From Sphingobium sp. 15-1 (lineage in GTDB: Bacteria > Pseudomonadota > Alphaproteobacteria > Sphingomonadales > Sphingomonadaceae): DNA of 64,000 bases. Shown piece after piece: positions 34,808-42,357 of this stretch. The stretch lies in NCBI RefSeq assembly GCF_013375535.1, contig NZ_JABXJG010000002.1, forward strand, positions 930,001 to 994,000, given 5' to 3'. The notes below the pieces were generated by a model, which saw nothing but the letters and a program-made list of their open reading frames with translations, made no database searches and had not been told where the DNA came from. The translations under genes and the position numbers were made by a program. The number at the start of each line of letters is the position of its first letter. The stretch's first letter is position 1.

Positions 34808-36043
34808 ATGACCTACCCACGCAACGATCATGGCATCCATGTTCCGATGCCGAACGCCAGACCCGGCGACAGCGCGGACTTTTCGCACCACGCGATCCCG
34901 CCTGCGGGCAGCGTGCCGATGCCGCCGCTGGACGTGGCGGCGGATCACATCCGCGATCACGCCTATACGCTGATCCGGGTGCTGGACGAGGAAGGCAAAG
35001 CCGTCGGCCCCTGGAACCCCGACCTGCCGGTCGAGACGTTGCGGCAGGGCTTGCGCAGCATGATGCTGACGCGCGCCTATGATTCCCGGATGGTCCGCGT
35101 CCAGCGTCAGGGCAAGACCAGCTTCTACATGAAATGCACGGGCGAAGAAGCCGTAGCGGTCGCCGCCGCAATGGCGCTCGATCCCGCCGACATGTGCTTT
35201 CCCACCTACCGCCAGCAGGGTCTTCTCGTCGCGCGCGGCTGGCCGCTCGTCGACATGATGAATCAGGTCTATTCCAACAGCCGCGACCGGCTCAAGGGAC
35301 GGCAGATGCCGGTCTTCTATTCCAGCCGGGAAGCGGGATTTTTCTCGATCTCCGGCAATCTGGGGACGCAATATAGCCAGTCGGTCGGCTGGGCGATGGG
35401 CGCCGCGGCCGATGGCGACCCGCGCATCGCCGCCGCCTGGATCGGTGAGGGCGCCACGGCGGAAGGGGACTTCCATCACGCGCTGACCTTCGCCAGCGTC
35501 TATCAGGCGCCCGTCATCCTCAACATCGTCAACAACCAGTGGGCGATCTCCTCCTTCTCCGGCATCGCGGGGGGTCAGCGCACCACCTTCGCCGCCCGTG
35601 GCCTGGCCTTTGGCATCCCGGCCCTGCGCGCCGACGGCAATGATTTCCTCGCTGTCCATGCCGTGACCCGCTGGGCCGCCCAGCGCGCCCGGCAAGGTCT
35701 TGGCCCGACGCTCATCGAACTCTTCACCTACCGCGCCGAAGGCCATTCGACCTCCGATGATCCCAGCAAATACAGGCCGGGATCGGAAGCGCAGGCGTGG
35801 CCGCTCGGAGATCCCATCGAACGGCTGAAATCGCATCTCATCAAGCTGGGCGCGTGGACCGAAGCCGAACATGCCGATCTGGCAAAAGCGCTCGATGAAG
35901 AGGTGCGGGCAGCGGGCAAGGAATCCGAAAGCTACGGCACGCTGTCCCACGGCGACCGCCCCGCCCCCTCCACGATGTTCGACGATGTTTACAAGGACAT
36001 GCCTGCGCACCTCGTGGCGCAGCGGTCGCAGGCGGGGTTCTGA
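34808..36043 (+). CDS. bkdA1: Branched-chain 2-oxoacid dehydrogenase E1 alpha subunit
   Basis: A 411-residue thiamine-diphosphate-dependent E1 alpha. The N-terminal extension (VPMPPLDVAADHIRDHAYTLIRVLDEEGKAVGPWNPDL) is typical of bacterial BCKDH rather than pyruvate dehydrogenase. The TPP motif runs IGEGATAEGDFHHALTFA to NNQWAIS, and the phosphorylation-loop-like region is EGHSTSDDPSKYR. It pairs with the E1 beta gene two bases downstream to decarboxylate 2-oxoisovalerate, 2-oxoisocaproate and related acids. Confidence 0.93.
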   Translation: MTYPRNDHGIHVPMPNARPGDSADFSHHAIPPAGSVPMPPLDVAADHIRDHAYTLIRVLDEEGKAVGPWNPDLPVETLRQGLRSMMLTRAYDSRMVRVQRQGKTSFYMKCTGEEAVAVAAAMALDPADMCFPTYRQQGLLVARGWPLVDMMNQVYSNSRDRLKGRQMPVFYSSREAGFFSISGNLGTQYSQSVGWAMGAAADGDPRIAAAWIGEGATAEGDFHHALTFASVYQAPVILNIVNNQWAISSFSGIAGGQRTTFAARGLAFGIPALRADGNDFLAVHAVTRWAAQRARQGLGPTLIELFTYRAEGHSTSDDPSKYRPGSEAQAWPLGDPIERLKSHLIKLGAWTEAEHADLAKALDEEVRAAGKESESYGTLSHGDRPAPSTMFDDVYKDMPAHLVAQRSQAGF

Positions 36044-36045
36044 CG

Positions 36046-37059
36046 ATGGCGGCCATGAACATGATCGAGGCGATCAACAGCGCCATGGACGTGGCGCTGG
36101 AGCGTGACCGCGCCGTCACCATCTTCGGCCAGGATGTCGGCTATTTCGGCGGCGTGTTCCGCGCGACTGATGGCCTTCAGAAAAAATATGGCGCATCGCG
36201 TGTGTTCGACGCCCCGATCACGGAAGGCGGCATCGTCGCGGTCGCCGTCGGGATGGGCGCCTATGGCAAGCGGCCTGTGGTCGAAATCCAGTTCGCTGAC
36301 TATATCTATCCCGCGGCGGACCAGCTCATTTCCGAAGCCGCGCGCATGCGCTATCGCACCGGCGGGGAATGGTGGTCGCCAATCGCGGTGCGCAGCCCCT
36401 ATGGCGGCGGCATTTACGGCGGCCAGACCCACAGCCAAAGCCCTGAGGGCATCTTCACCCATGTCGCCGGGCTGAAGACGGTGATCCCATCCAACCCCTA
36501 TGACGCCAAGGGCCTGTTGCTGGCGGCGATCGAGGATGACGATCCCGTCCTCTTCTTCGAACCGAAGCGGCTCTATAACGGTCCCTTCGACGGCCATCAT
36601 GACCGCCCCGTCCGCCCGTGGGCGAAGCACCCGGCGAGCGAGGTTCCCGAGGGTCACTATATCGTGCCGCTCGGAATGGCCGCCGTGGCGCGCGAAGGGT
36701 CGGCGGTGACGGTCCTCGCCTATGGCACGATGGTGCATGTCGCGCTCGCGGCTGCGGAGGACAGCGGCATCGACGCCGAAGTGATCGACCTGCGCACGCT
36801 GGTGCCGCTCGACCTGGAGGCGATCAAATCTTCGGTCCAGAAAACCGGGCGCTGCGTCGTCATCCATGAAGCGACCCGCACCTGCGGCTTCGGCGCGGAA
36901 CTCGCCGCGCTGGTGCAGGAACATTGCTTCTTCGAACTGGAAGCGCCCGTTGAGCGCGTCACCGGCTGGGATACCCCCTATCCCCATGCCTTCGAATGGG
37001 AATATTTCCCCAGCCCCAAGCGCCTGGCCGAAGCCATGCGCCGCACCATCGAGATATAG
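36046..37059 (+). CDS. bkdA2: Branched-chain 2-oxoacid dehydrogenase E1 beta subunit
   Basis: A 337-residue transketolase-like E1 beta: MIEAINSAMDVALERD, FGQDVGYFGGVFRATDGL, the EGGIVAVAVGMGAYGKRPVVEIQFADYI core split by family-typical residues, and a C-terminal transketolase domain (DLRTLVPLDLEAI, HEATRTCGFGAE). It starts two bases after the E1 alpha stop, with E2 four bases after its own stop, so the three genes are co-translated. It completes the alpha2-beta2 E1. Confidence 0.93.
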   Translation: MAAMNMIEAINSAMDVALERDRAVTIFGQDVGYFGGVFRATDGLQKKYGASRVFDAPITEGGIVAVAVGMGAYGKRPVVEIQFADYIYPAADQLISEAARMRYRTGGEWWSPIAVRSPYGGGIYGGQTHSQSPEGIFTHVAGLKTVIPSNPYDAKGLLLAAIEDDDPVLFFEPKRLYNGPFDGHHDRPVRPWAKHPASEVPEGHYIVPLGMAAVAREGSAVTVLAYGTMVHVALAAAEDSGIDAEVIDLRTLVPLDLEAIKSSVQKTGRCVVIHEATRTCGFGAELAALVQEHCFFELEAPVERVTGWDTPYPHAFEWEYFPSPKRLAEAMRRTIEI

Positions 37060-37063
37060 GTCC

Positions 37064-38317
37064 ATGAATATATACAGCTTCAAACTGCCCGACATCGGCG
37101 AAGGCATTGCGGAGGCGGAGATCGTCGGCTGGCATGTGGCGGTGGGCGACTTTGTCGAGGAGGACGCGCCGCTCGCCGACCTCATGACCGACAAGGCGAC
37201 GGTCGAGATGACCGCGCCTGTTTCGGGCCGGATCGTGCGGCTGGCGGGCGAAGTGGGCGAGCAGATCGCGATCGGCTCCATTCTGGCGGAGTTCGAGAAG
37301 GAAGGCGCGGAGGCATTGCAGGAGGCTCCGGTCGTTCAGCCCGAACCGGCGGTGGCGGAGCCTGTGGCTGCCGCAGCGCCCGCCCACGCGCCTGCGCCGG
37401 TCGAGGAGACCAAAGCCGAACCCCCGCCCCCATCCGAACCGGTCGCTCATGCCCCGGCCAGCCGCGTGCTCGCGTCGCCCGCCGTTCGCCAGCGCGCCAA
37501 GGATCTGGGCCTCGACCTTGCGGACATCAAGCCAACCGAGGATGGCCGCATCCGCCATGCCGATCTCGATGCCTTCCTGAGCTACAATGGCGCCTACCGC
37601 ACGGCGGGCGGCAAGCGCGCCGACGAACAGGTGAGGGTCATCGGCTTGCGGCGCCGCATCGCCGAGAATATGGCGGCGTCGAAACGCGCCATCCCCCACT
37701 TCACCTATGTCGAGGAAATCGACGTTACCAAGCTGGAGGCTCTGCGCGCCGACCTCAACGCGACGCGCGGGACGAAGCCCAAGCTGACGATGCTGCCGCT
37801 GCTGATCCTCGCGATCTGCAAGACCCTGCCCGATTTCCCCATGATAAACGCGCGTTACGATGATGAGGCGGGCATTGTCACCCGGTCAGGCGCGGTCCAC
37901 CTTGGCATCGCGACGCAGACCGACACGGGCCTCATGGTTCCGGTGATCCGCAACGCCGAAACCCGCAATATCTGGCAGTTGGCGCTCGAAGTCGTCAGGC
38001 TTGCCGAAGCGGCGCGCAGCGGCAAGGCCAAATCGGAAGATCTGTCAGGCTCGACGCTCACGCTGACATCGCTCGGCCCGCTCGGCGGCATCGCGACGAC
38101 GCCGGTCATCAACCGGCCGGAAGTTGCGATCATCGGCCCCAACAAGGTGATCGAACGTCCGGTGTTCAGGGACGGCCAGGTGGTCGCCGCCAAACTGATG
38201 AACCTGTCGATCAGTTGCGACCACCGGGTCGTCGATGGCTGGGATGCTGCCAGCTACGTTCAGGCCCTCAAGCGGTTGCTCGAAACGCCAGCGCTGCTTT
38301 TCGTCGATGAGGGATAA
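37064..38317 (+). CDS. bkdB: Dihydrolipoyl acyltransferase (E2) of branched-chain 2-oxoacid dehydrogenase
   Basis: A 417-residue E2 with one N-terminal lipoyl domain (lipoyl Lys44 in LMTDKATVEM), an Ala/Pro/Glu-rich linker (~90-140), a peripheral-subunit-binding domain (LASPAVRQRAKDLGLDLADI) and the catalytic acyltransferase domain with His387 and Asp391 (SCDHRVVDGWD). The frame is open further upstream, but ATG 37064 matches the family N-terminus (FKLPDIGEGIAEAEIV). No E3 (lipoamide dehydrogenase) gene follows, so the complex must borrow one. Confidence 0.93.
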   Translation: MNIYSFKLPDIGEGIAEAEIVGWHVAVGDFVEEDAPLADLMTDKATVEMTAPVSGRIVRLAGEVGEQIAIGSILAEFEKEGAEALQEAPVVQPEPAVAEPVAAAAPAHAPAPVEETKAEPPPPSEPVAHAPASRVLASPAVRQRAKDLGLDLADIKPTEDGRIRHADLDAFLSYNGAYRTAGGKRADEQVRVIGLRRRIAENMAASKRAIPHFTYVEEIDVTKLEALRADLNATRGTKPKLTMLPLLILAICKTLPDFPMINARYDDEAGIVTRSGAVHLGIATQTDTGLMVPVIRNAETRNIWQLALEVVRLAEAARSGKAKSEDLSGSTLTLTSLGPLGGIATTPVINRPEVAIIGPNKVIERPVFRDGQVVAAKLMNLSISCDHRVVDGWDAASYVQALKRLLETPALLFVDEG

Positions 38318-38348
38318 GGCATCGACCGATCGCGGGGGGAGAGAAGGC

Positions 38349-39596
38349 TTGACCCAGGACCATCCCCTGCGTGGGCAGCTTACCGAAGAGATGCACGCGC
38401 GGCGCCTGGGCAATGTACAGGCGCCCTGCGAAGTCACGCAACTGCTCGCCGTCTATTCCGAAGGCGAGCAACAGGCGGTGCGGCAGCATGCCCTGAAAAT
38501 CGCGGGGCGGCCGGAGGAGGCATGCACGGATTTCAACCATCTTGCCGCCTCCATTGCCGGGTTCGAATTCACCTGGGAATGCCATGCTGAATTCGCCACC
38601 TACACCTTTATTCGCAGCCTTGATGCAACGGACGATCAGGCCGAGTTCGCACCTCTCCCTCCCCACTGGATGGCCGATCTCCCGGCCGTGATCCTGCGGG
38701 GAACACAACTGCGGCTTCTATCGGTTACCGATCCCGAGCCGACGACCCTGCTCGAAGATTTCCACCCCGGCGACCTTGTCACCTGCGACGTGTTCGACAA
38801 GGCGGCGACGATCTGGGCCGATTTCCGGCTGCACAATACCGGGTTCGGCAAGCTCGTGATCAAGGACCGTCACTTGTCGGACGGGGATGCCACGCGCTTG
38901 GTCCAGTGGCTTCAGGAACTCGGCAATTATCGCAAGATGGCTTTACTCGGCCTTCCGCTGGCGAAGGAACTTGGCGGCCGCCTCAAACGGCTCGAAGACG
39001 AGTTCGGGAGCTTAGTCAACGCGATCGCCATGCCCGACCGACAAAGCGACGCGGAACTCTTCCATGCGCTGTCCAGCATGACCGCGGAACTCAACCGGCT
39101 GGAATCCGACGCCAGCTACCGCATGAGCGCCACAATGGCGTATTCCCAGATCGTCCACGACCGGCTGACTTCCCTGCGCGAAAGCCGGGTTGCCGGTCAT
39201 CAGACCTTATCGGAATTTACCGAGCGCCGGTTCATGCCCGCCATCCGGACATGCCAAACCTTCATGAACCGGGTGCAGCAGGTGTCGCGGCGCGCCGATT
39301 CCGCCAGCGGCTTGATGCGGACCAGCATCGACGTTGTGCTGCGGGGCCAAACCCGCGACCTGCTTGCGTCTATGGATCGCCGCTCCGGCATCCAGCTTCG
39401 GCTGCAACAAGCCGTCGAAGGCCTCTCTGTCACCGCCATCACTTATTATATGGCCGCGCTACTGCATTATGAGCTGGAAGCGCTTCATCATATAGCGCCC
39501 TATTTCAACCCCACCATCGTCCTTGCGTTTCTCATCCCATTACTGATCCTGATGATCTGGCGCGTGGTCCGATCGAAGAGACAGCAGGTGACTTAG
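38349..39596 (+). CDS. DUF3422 family membrane-anchored protein
   Basis: About 415 residues, matching DUF3422 proteins: HPLRGQLTEEMHARRLGNVQAPC at the start, FNHLAASIAGFEFTWECHAEFATYTF, and two C-terminal hydrophobic segments ending the protein (YFNPTIVLAFLIPLLILMIW). The TTG at 38349 follows a purine-rich GGGGGGAGAGAAGG and is preferred. The ATG at 38307, overlapping the E2 stop, has no ribosome-binding site. Function unknown; members are common in alphaproteobacteria. Confidence 0.8.
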   Translation: MTQDHPLRGQLTEEMHARRLGNVQAPCEVTQLLAVYSEGEQQAVRQHALKIAGRPEEACTDFNHLAASIAGFEFTWECHAEFATYTFIRSLDATDDQAEFAPLPPHWMADLPAVILRGTQLRLLSVTDPEPTTLLEDFHPGDLVTCDVFDKAATIWADFRLHNTGFGKLVIKDRHLSDGDATRLVQWLQELGNYRKMALLGLPLAKELGGRLKRLEDEFGSLVNAIAMPDRQSDAELFHALSSMTAELNRLESDASYRMSATMAYSQIVHDRLTSLRESRVAGHQTLSEFTERRFMPAIRTCQTFMNRVQQVSRRADSASGLMRTSIDVVLRGQTRDLLASMDRRSGIQLRLQQAVEGLSVTAITYYMAALLHYELEALHHIAPYFNPTIVLAFLIPLLILMIWRVVRSKRQQVT

Positions 39597-39640
39597 AGTA
39601 TGAGAAGGTAACCTTCCTCACGTCATCGGACACGAAAAAC

Positions 39641-39706
39641 AAAATTGCTTTAGAAGGAGCAATTTTGGATGCAGCCGCGCTGCGGACCCCTTTTTGGGGT
39701 CTGCAG
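39641..39706. terminator. Two stem-loops in the DUF3422/CDF intergenic gap
   Basis: AAAATTGCT (39641-39649) pairs with AGCAATTTT (39658-39666). CTGCGGACCCC (39680-39690) pairs with GGGGTCTGCAG (39696-39706) around TTTTT, with one G-T wobble. They lie between the convergent DUF3422 and CDF genes and probably provide transcript ends for both. Confidence 0.5.
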
Positions 39707-39831
39707 AGCTGGCAAGAGCCGGGATTTCTTCAAGCATTGCCAAGGGTTCGTGGAAGGCCGCCGTAAGGCGACCCTCGGCGCAGGAGTTGTCCAATCTGGA
39801 CATGCAGGCCAGCCAGCGCGCCGCTCGGGCG

Positions 39832-40797
39832 CTATCGCGGGTCCGGCGCGGGGCGCGGCAGGACCAAGGCATCCTCCCGCTTTTCCGGACGGATGTAGAT
39901 GGAGGTGAGTTCGGGAATCGCCCGCTTCATCTCGCTCTCCATCTCCTCGATCAGACTTTCCGCCCGGCCCATGCGCAGGTCGTCGGCAAAATCGGCGCTG
40001 ATCGCCACGAACACCGCGTCGGGTGCGGTGTGGATGGTGCGGATGTGATTGACGGCGGTGATCTCCGGCCGCCGGTCGAGCAATCTCCAGACAGTCTCGA
40101 TGATCGCCCGGTCGGCGCTCTCCCCGATCAGCAGGCCCTTGGCCTCCCGCGCCAGCAGCACCGCCACCGCGCCCAGCACCAGCCCGATGGCGATGGAGGC
40201 GGCCCCGTCCAGCCGCGCATCGTCGAGATGATGGCTGGCCCAGACGCCGATCCCCGCGATGACCAGTCCGATCAGGGCGGCGCTATCCTCGAACAGGACG
40301 ATGAAGCCCGCCGGGTCCTTCGACCGGCGGATCGATTGCCACCAACTGCTCGGGCCGCGCTTGCGCCCGAATTCCCGCACGGCGATGGTCCAGGACGTGC
40401 CCTCCAGCAGGAAGGCAATGCCAAGGACGATGTAATTGACGGCCGGATCGCGCAGCGGCTCCGGCTGGCGGATATGGAGCCAGCCTTCATAGATGGACAC
40501 CCCTGCGCCGACCGCGAATATCAGGATCGCGACGACGAAGGCCCAGAAATAGAGTTCCCGCCCATAGCCGAAGGGATGGACCGCGTCGGCGGGCTTCTTC
40601 GCCCTCGCCTGGCCGTAGAGCAGCAGCAACTGGTTGCCGCTGTCGACCAGCGAATGCACCCCCTCCGTCAGCATGGAGGAGGAGCCGGTCAGCGCGGAGG
40701 CGACGAATTTGGCCACAGCGATGCCGACATTGGCCAGCAGCGCGCCATAGAGGACGATATTTTCCCCGATAGGCGCGGCGCGACCAGTTTTCGCCAC
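39832..40797 (-). CDS. Cation diffusion facilitator (CDF) metal transporter
   Basis: A 321-residue CDF protein: GENIVLYGALLANVGIAVAKF as TM1, metal-site region MLTEGVHSLVDSGNQLLLLYG in TM2, FEDSAALIGLVIAGIGVW in a later membrane segment, and a cytoplasmic C-terminal domain (EITAVNHIRTIHTAPDAVFVAISADFADDL). It exports divalent metals such as Zn or Mn across the inner membrane. The frame is open to 40983, but the GTG at 40797 gives the normal family length and lies eight bases after the upstream gene's stop. Confidence 0.9.
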   Translation of the reverse strand: MAKTGRAAPIGENIVLYGALLANVGIAVAKFVASALTGSSSMLTEGVHSLVDSGNQLLLLYGQARAKKPADAVHPFGYGRELYFWAFVVAILIFAVGAGVSIYEGWLHIRQPEPLRDPAVNYIVLGIAFLLEGTSWTIAVREFGRKRGPSSWWQSIRRSKDPAGFIVLFEDSAALIGLVIAGIGVWASHHLDDARLDGAASIAIGLVLGAVAVLLAREAKGLLIGESADRAIIETVWRLLDRRPEITAVNHIRTIHTAPDAVFVAISADFADDLRMGRAESLIEEMESEMKRAIPELTSIYIRPEKREDALVLPRPAPDPR

Positions 40798-40804
40798 GGG
40801 GGAC

Positions 40805-41314
40805 TCAGCCCGGATAGGGGGCGGACTGGAGCAAGCCGGCCAGATGCGCCGCATTGCCCGCCACCATCTTCGCGGTCTTCTCCACCTTCTCCGGTACCTC
40901 CTCCAGATCCTTGAAATCGGTCGAGGCCATGGCTTCCACCACCCAATAGCAGGCGGCGATGGCCGGGATTGTCCAGCCGACATCGTTCAGCACCTGAAAC
41001 CATTGCGCGATGGAACAATGCGCCCCGTCTTCATTGCCGACTATCGCCGCGACCGCAACCTTGCCGTAGCTGGGCATGCGGCCCCCGTCGTCGGTTTCGC
41101 CTAGAAAGGCGTCCATCCGCTCCAGCACCCGCTTGGCGACGCTGCTGATCTGCCCCAGCCTGATGTCGAGCGCCGCGACCCGCACCATGCCGGTCAGTTC
41201 GACGCCATCGGCTGCAAAGGCCCTTTGCAGCACCGCGATCATCGCATCGGTCGAGCTGGATTCGCCGTCCTTCGCCTTGAGGCTGCAATTGAGGGCCAGG
41301 GCTTTCAAAACCAT
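40805..41314 (-). CDS. NADPH-dependent FMN reductase-like protein with internal deletion
   Basis: A 169-residue flavodoxin-fold protein. The start (MVLKALALNCSLK) and the second half (SSVAKRVLERMDAFLGETDD, VAAIVGNEDGAH, VGWTIPAIAACYWV, NAAHLAGLLQSAPYPG) match a family normally near 200 residues. Between residues ~50 and 56 the sequence jumps from VRVAALDI to LGQISSVAKR. Relatives have about 33 more residues there, carrying the DxWPAI...ADILV.ATP.W segment that builds an FMN-contact loop. The deletion is in frame, so a protein is made but flavin binding is probably impaired. Confidence 0.85.
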   Translation of the reverse strand: MVLKALALNCSLKAKDGESSSTDAMIAVLQRAFAADGVELTGMVRVAALDIRLGQISSVAKRVLERMDAFLGETDDGGRMPSYGKVAVAAIVGNEDGAHCSIAQWFQVLNDVGWTIPAIAACYWVVEAMASTDFKDLEEVPEKVEKTAKMVAGNAAHLAGLLQSAPYPG

Positions 41315-41409
41315 CGCATGTCTCCATCCGCTCCGGCGGTGCGTCGAACCGGGCTCGTCCCAATGAACTCCCCGGCGGGCGACGAGTTCTTCGGGAAAGG
41401 AGATTTGCG

Positions 41410-42261
41410 ATGCCCGCGACCGAAGGGATGATCCATGAGGATGGCCTGCCCGGCCATGAAAGCCGGCTGGAGCCCAAGCCCGAGTGGGAACCGCGCTATC
41501 CCGGCTCCGGCAGGCTGGCGGGCAAGGTGGCGATCGTCACCGGCGGCGACAGCGGGATCGGGCGGGCGGTCGCGGCGCTCTATGCCCGCGAAGGGGCCGA
41601 TGTCGCGATCTTCTACCTCTGCGAACATGACGACGCGGAAAAGACCGCCGGGATCGTCCGGGCGGAAGGACGGCGGGCGCTCACCATGGCGGGCGACCTG
41701 GGCGACCGGGACTTCTGCCGGCGGGCCGTGGCGCAGGTGGTCGAGCAATTCGGGCGGATCGACATCCTCGTCAACAATGCGGGCGAGCAGCATCCCGACA
41801 GCGACATCACCGACATCAGCGAGGAACAGCTACGCCGCACCTTCCAGACCAACATCTTCGCCATGTTCTTCCTGACGCAAGCAGTCCGCCCGCATCTGAA
41901 GCGCGGGGCGGCGATCGTCAACTGCACCTCCGTCACCATGTATCAGGGGTCGAAGGAACTGCTCGACTATTCCAGCACCAAGGGCGCGATCACCGCCTTC
42001 ACCCGGTCGCTGTCCGAAAATCTGGTTGGCGACGGGATCAGGGTGAACGCCGTCGCGCCGGGGCCGATCTGGACCCCGCTCAACCCCAGCGGCGGGGCGA
42101 GCCCGGAGAAGCTGGAGCATTTCGGGGAGAATACGCCCATGGGGCGGCCCGGCCAGCCCAATGAGGTCGCCCCCTCCTTCCTCTTCCTGGCGTGCGACGA
42201 CGCCAGCTACATGTCGGGGCAGGTGCTGCATCCCAATGGCGGGACGATTGTCGATGGATAG
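41410..42261 (+). CDS. SDR-family oxidoreductase (YghA-like)
   Basis: A 283-residue SDR with an N-terminal extension (HESRLEPKPEWEPRYPGSGRL) typical of the YghA/general-stress SDR subgroup. It has the cofactor motif TGGDSGIGRA, NNAGEQ, catalytic Ser in INCTSVTMYQ-type context, Tyr and Lys in DYSSTKGAI, and the C-terminal SGQVLHPNGG. It probably reduces sugars or aldehydes with NAD(P)H. It is divergent from the FMN-reductase-like gene and is followed by a hairpin. Confidence 0.88.
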   Translation: MPATEGMIHEDGLPGHESRLEPKPEWEPRYPGSGRLAGKVAIVTGGDSGIGRAVAALYAREGADVAIFYLCEHDDAEKTAGIVRAEGRRALTMAGDLGDRDFCRRAVAQVVEQFGRIDILVNNAGEQHPDSDITDISEEQLRRTFQTNIFAMFFLTQAVRPHLKRGAAIVNCTSVTMYQGSKELLDYSSTKGAITAFTRSLSENLVGDGIRVNAVAPGPIWTPLNPSGGASPEKLEHFGENTPMGRPGQPNEVAPSFLFLACDDASYMSGQVLHPNGGTIVDG

Positions 42262-42305
42262 GAGGAGTAGGATTTAACCGGAAGGGTAATGATCGCACTT
42301 GGAAA

Positions 42306-42336
42306 CCGTCATGCTGAACTTGTTTCAGCATGACGG
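42306..42336. repeat. Sphingomonad-type short palindromic repeat (hairpin)
   Basis: CCGTCATGCTGAA (42306-42318) pairs perfectly with TTCAGCATGACGG (42324-42336) around a 5-base loop. It lies between the convergent SDR and GGDEF-EAL genes, where it may also terminate transcription. The same hairpin type is dispersed in many sphingomonad genomes and is often mistranslated as short MLKQVQHD-like peptides. Confidence 0.7.
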
Positions 42337-42357
42337 GGCTTTGATCTCTGCCTCCCC

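Noticed and set aside
42280..42340. Possible short protein containing MLKQVQHD or MLNLFQHD
   Set aside because: It is the translation of a dispersed non-coding hairpin, a known spurious peptide in sphingomonads.
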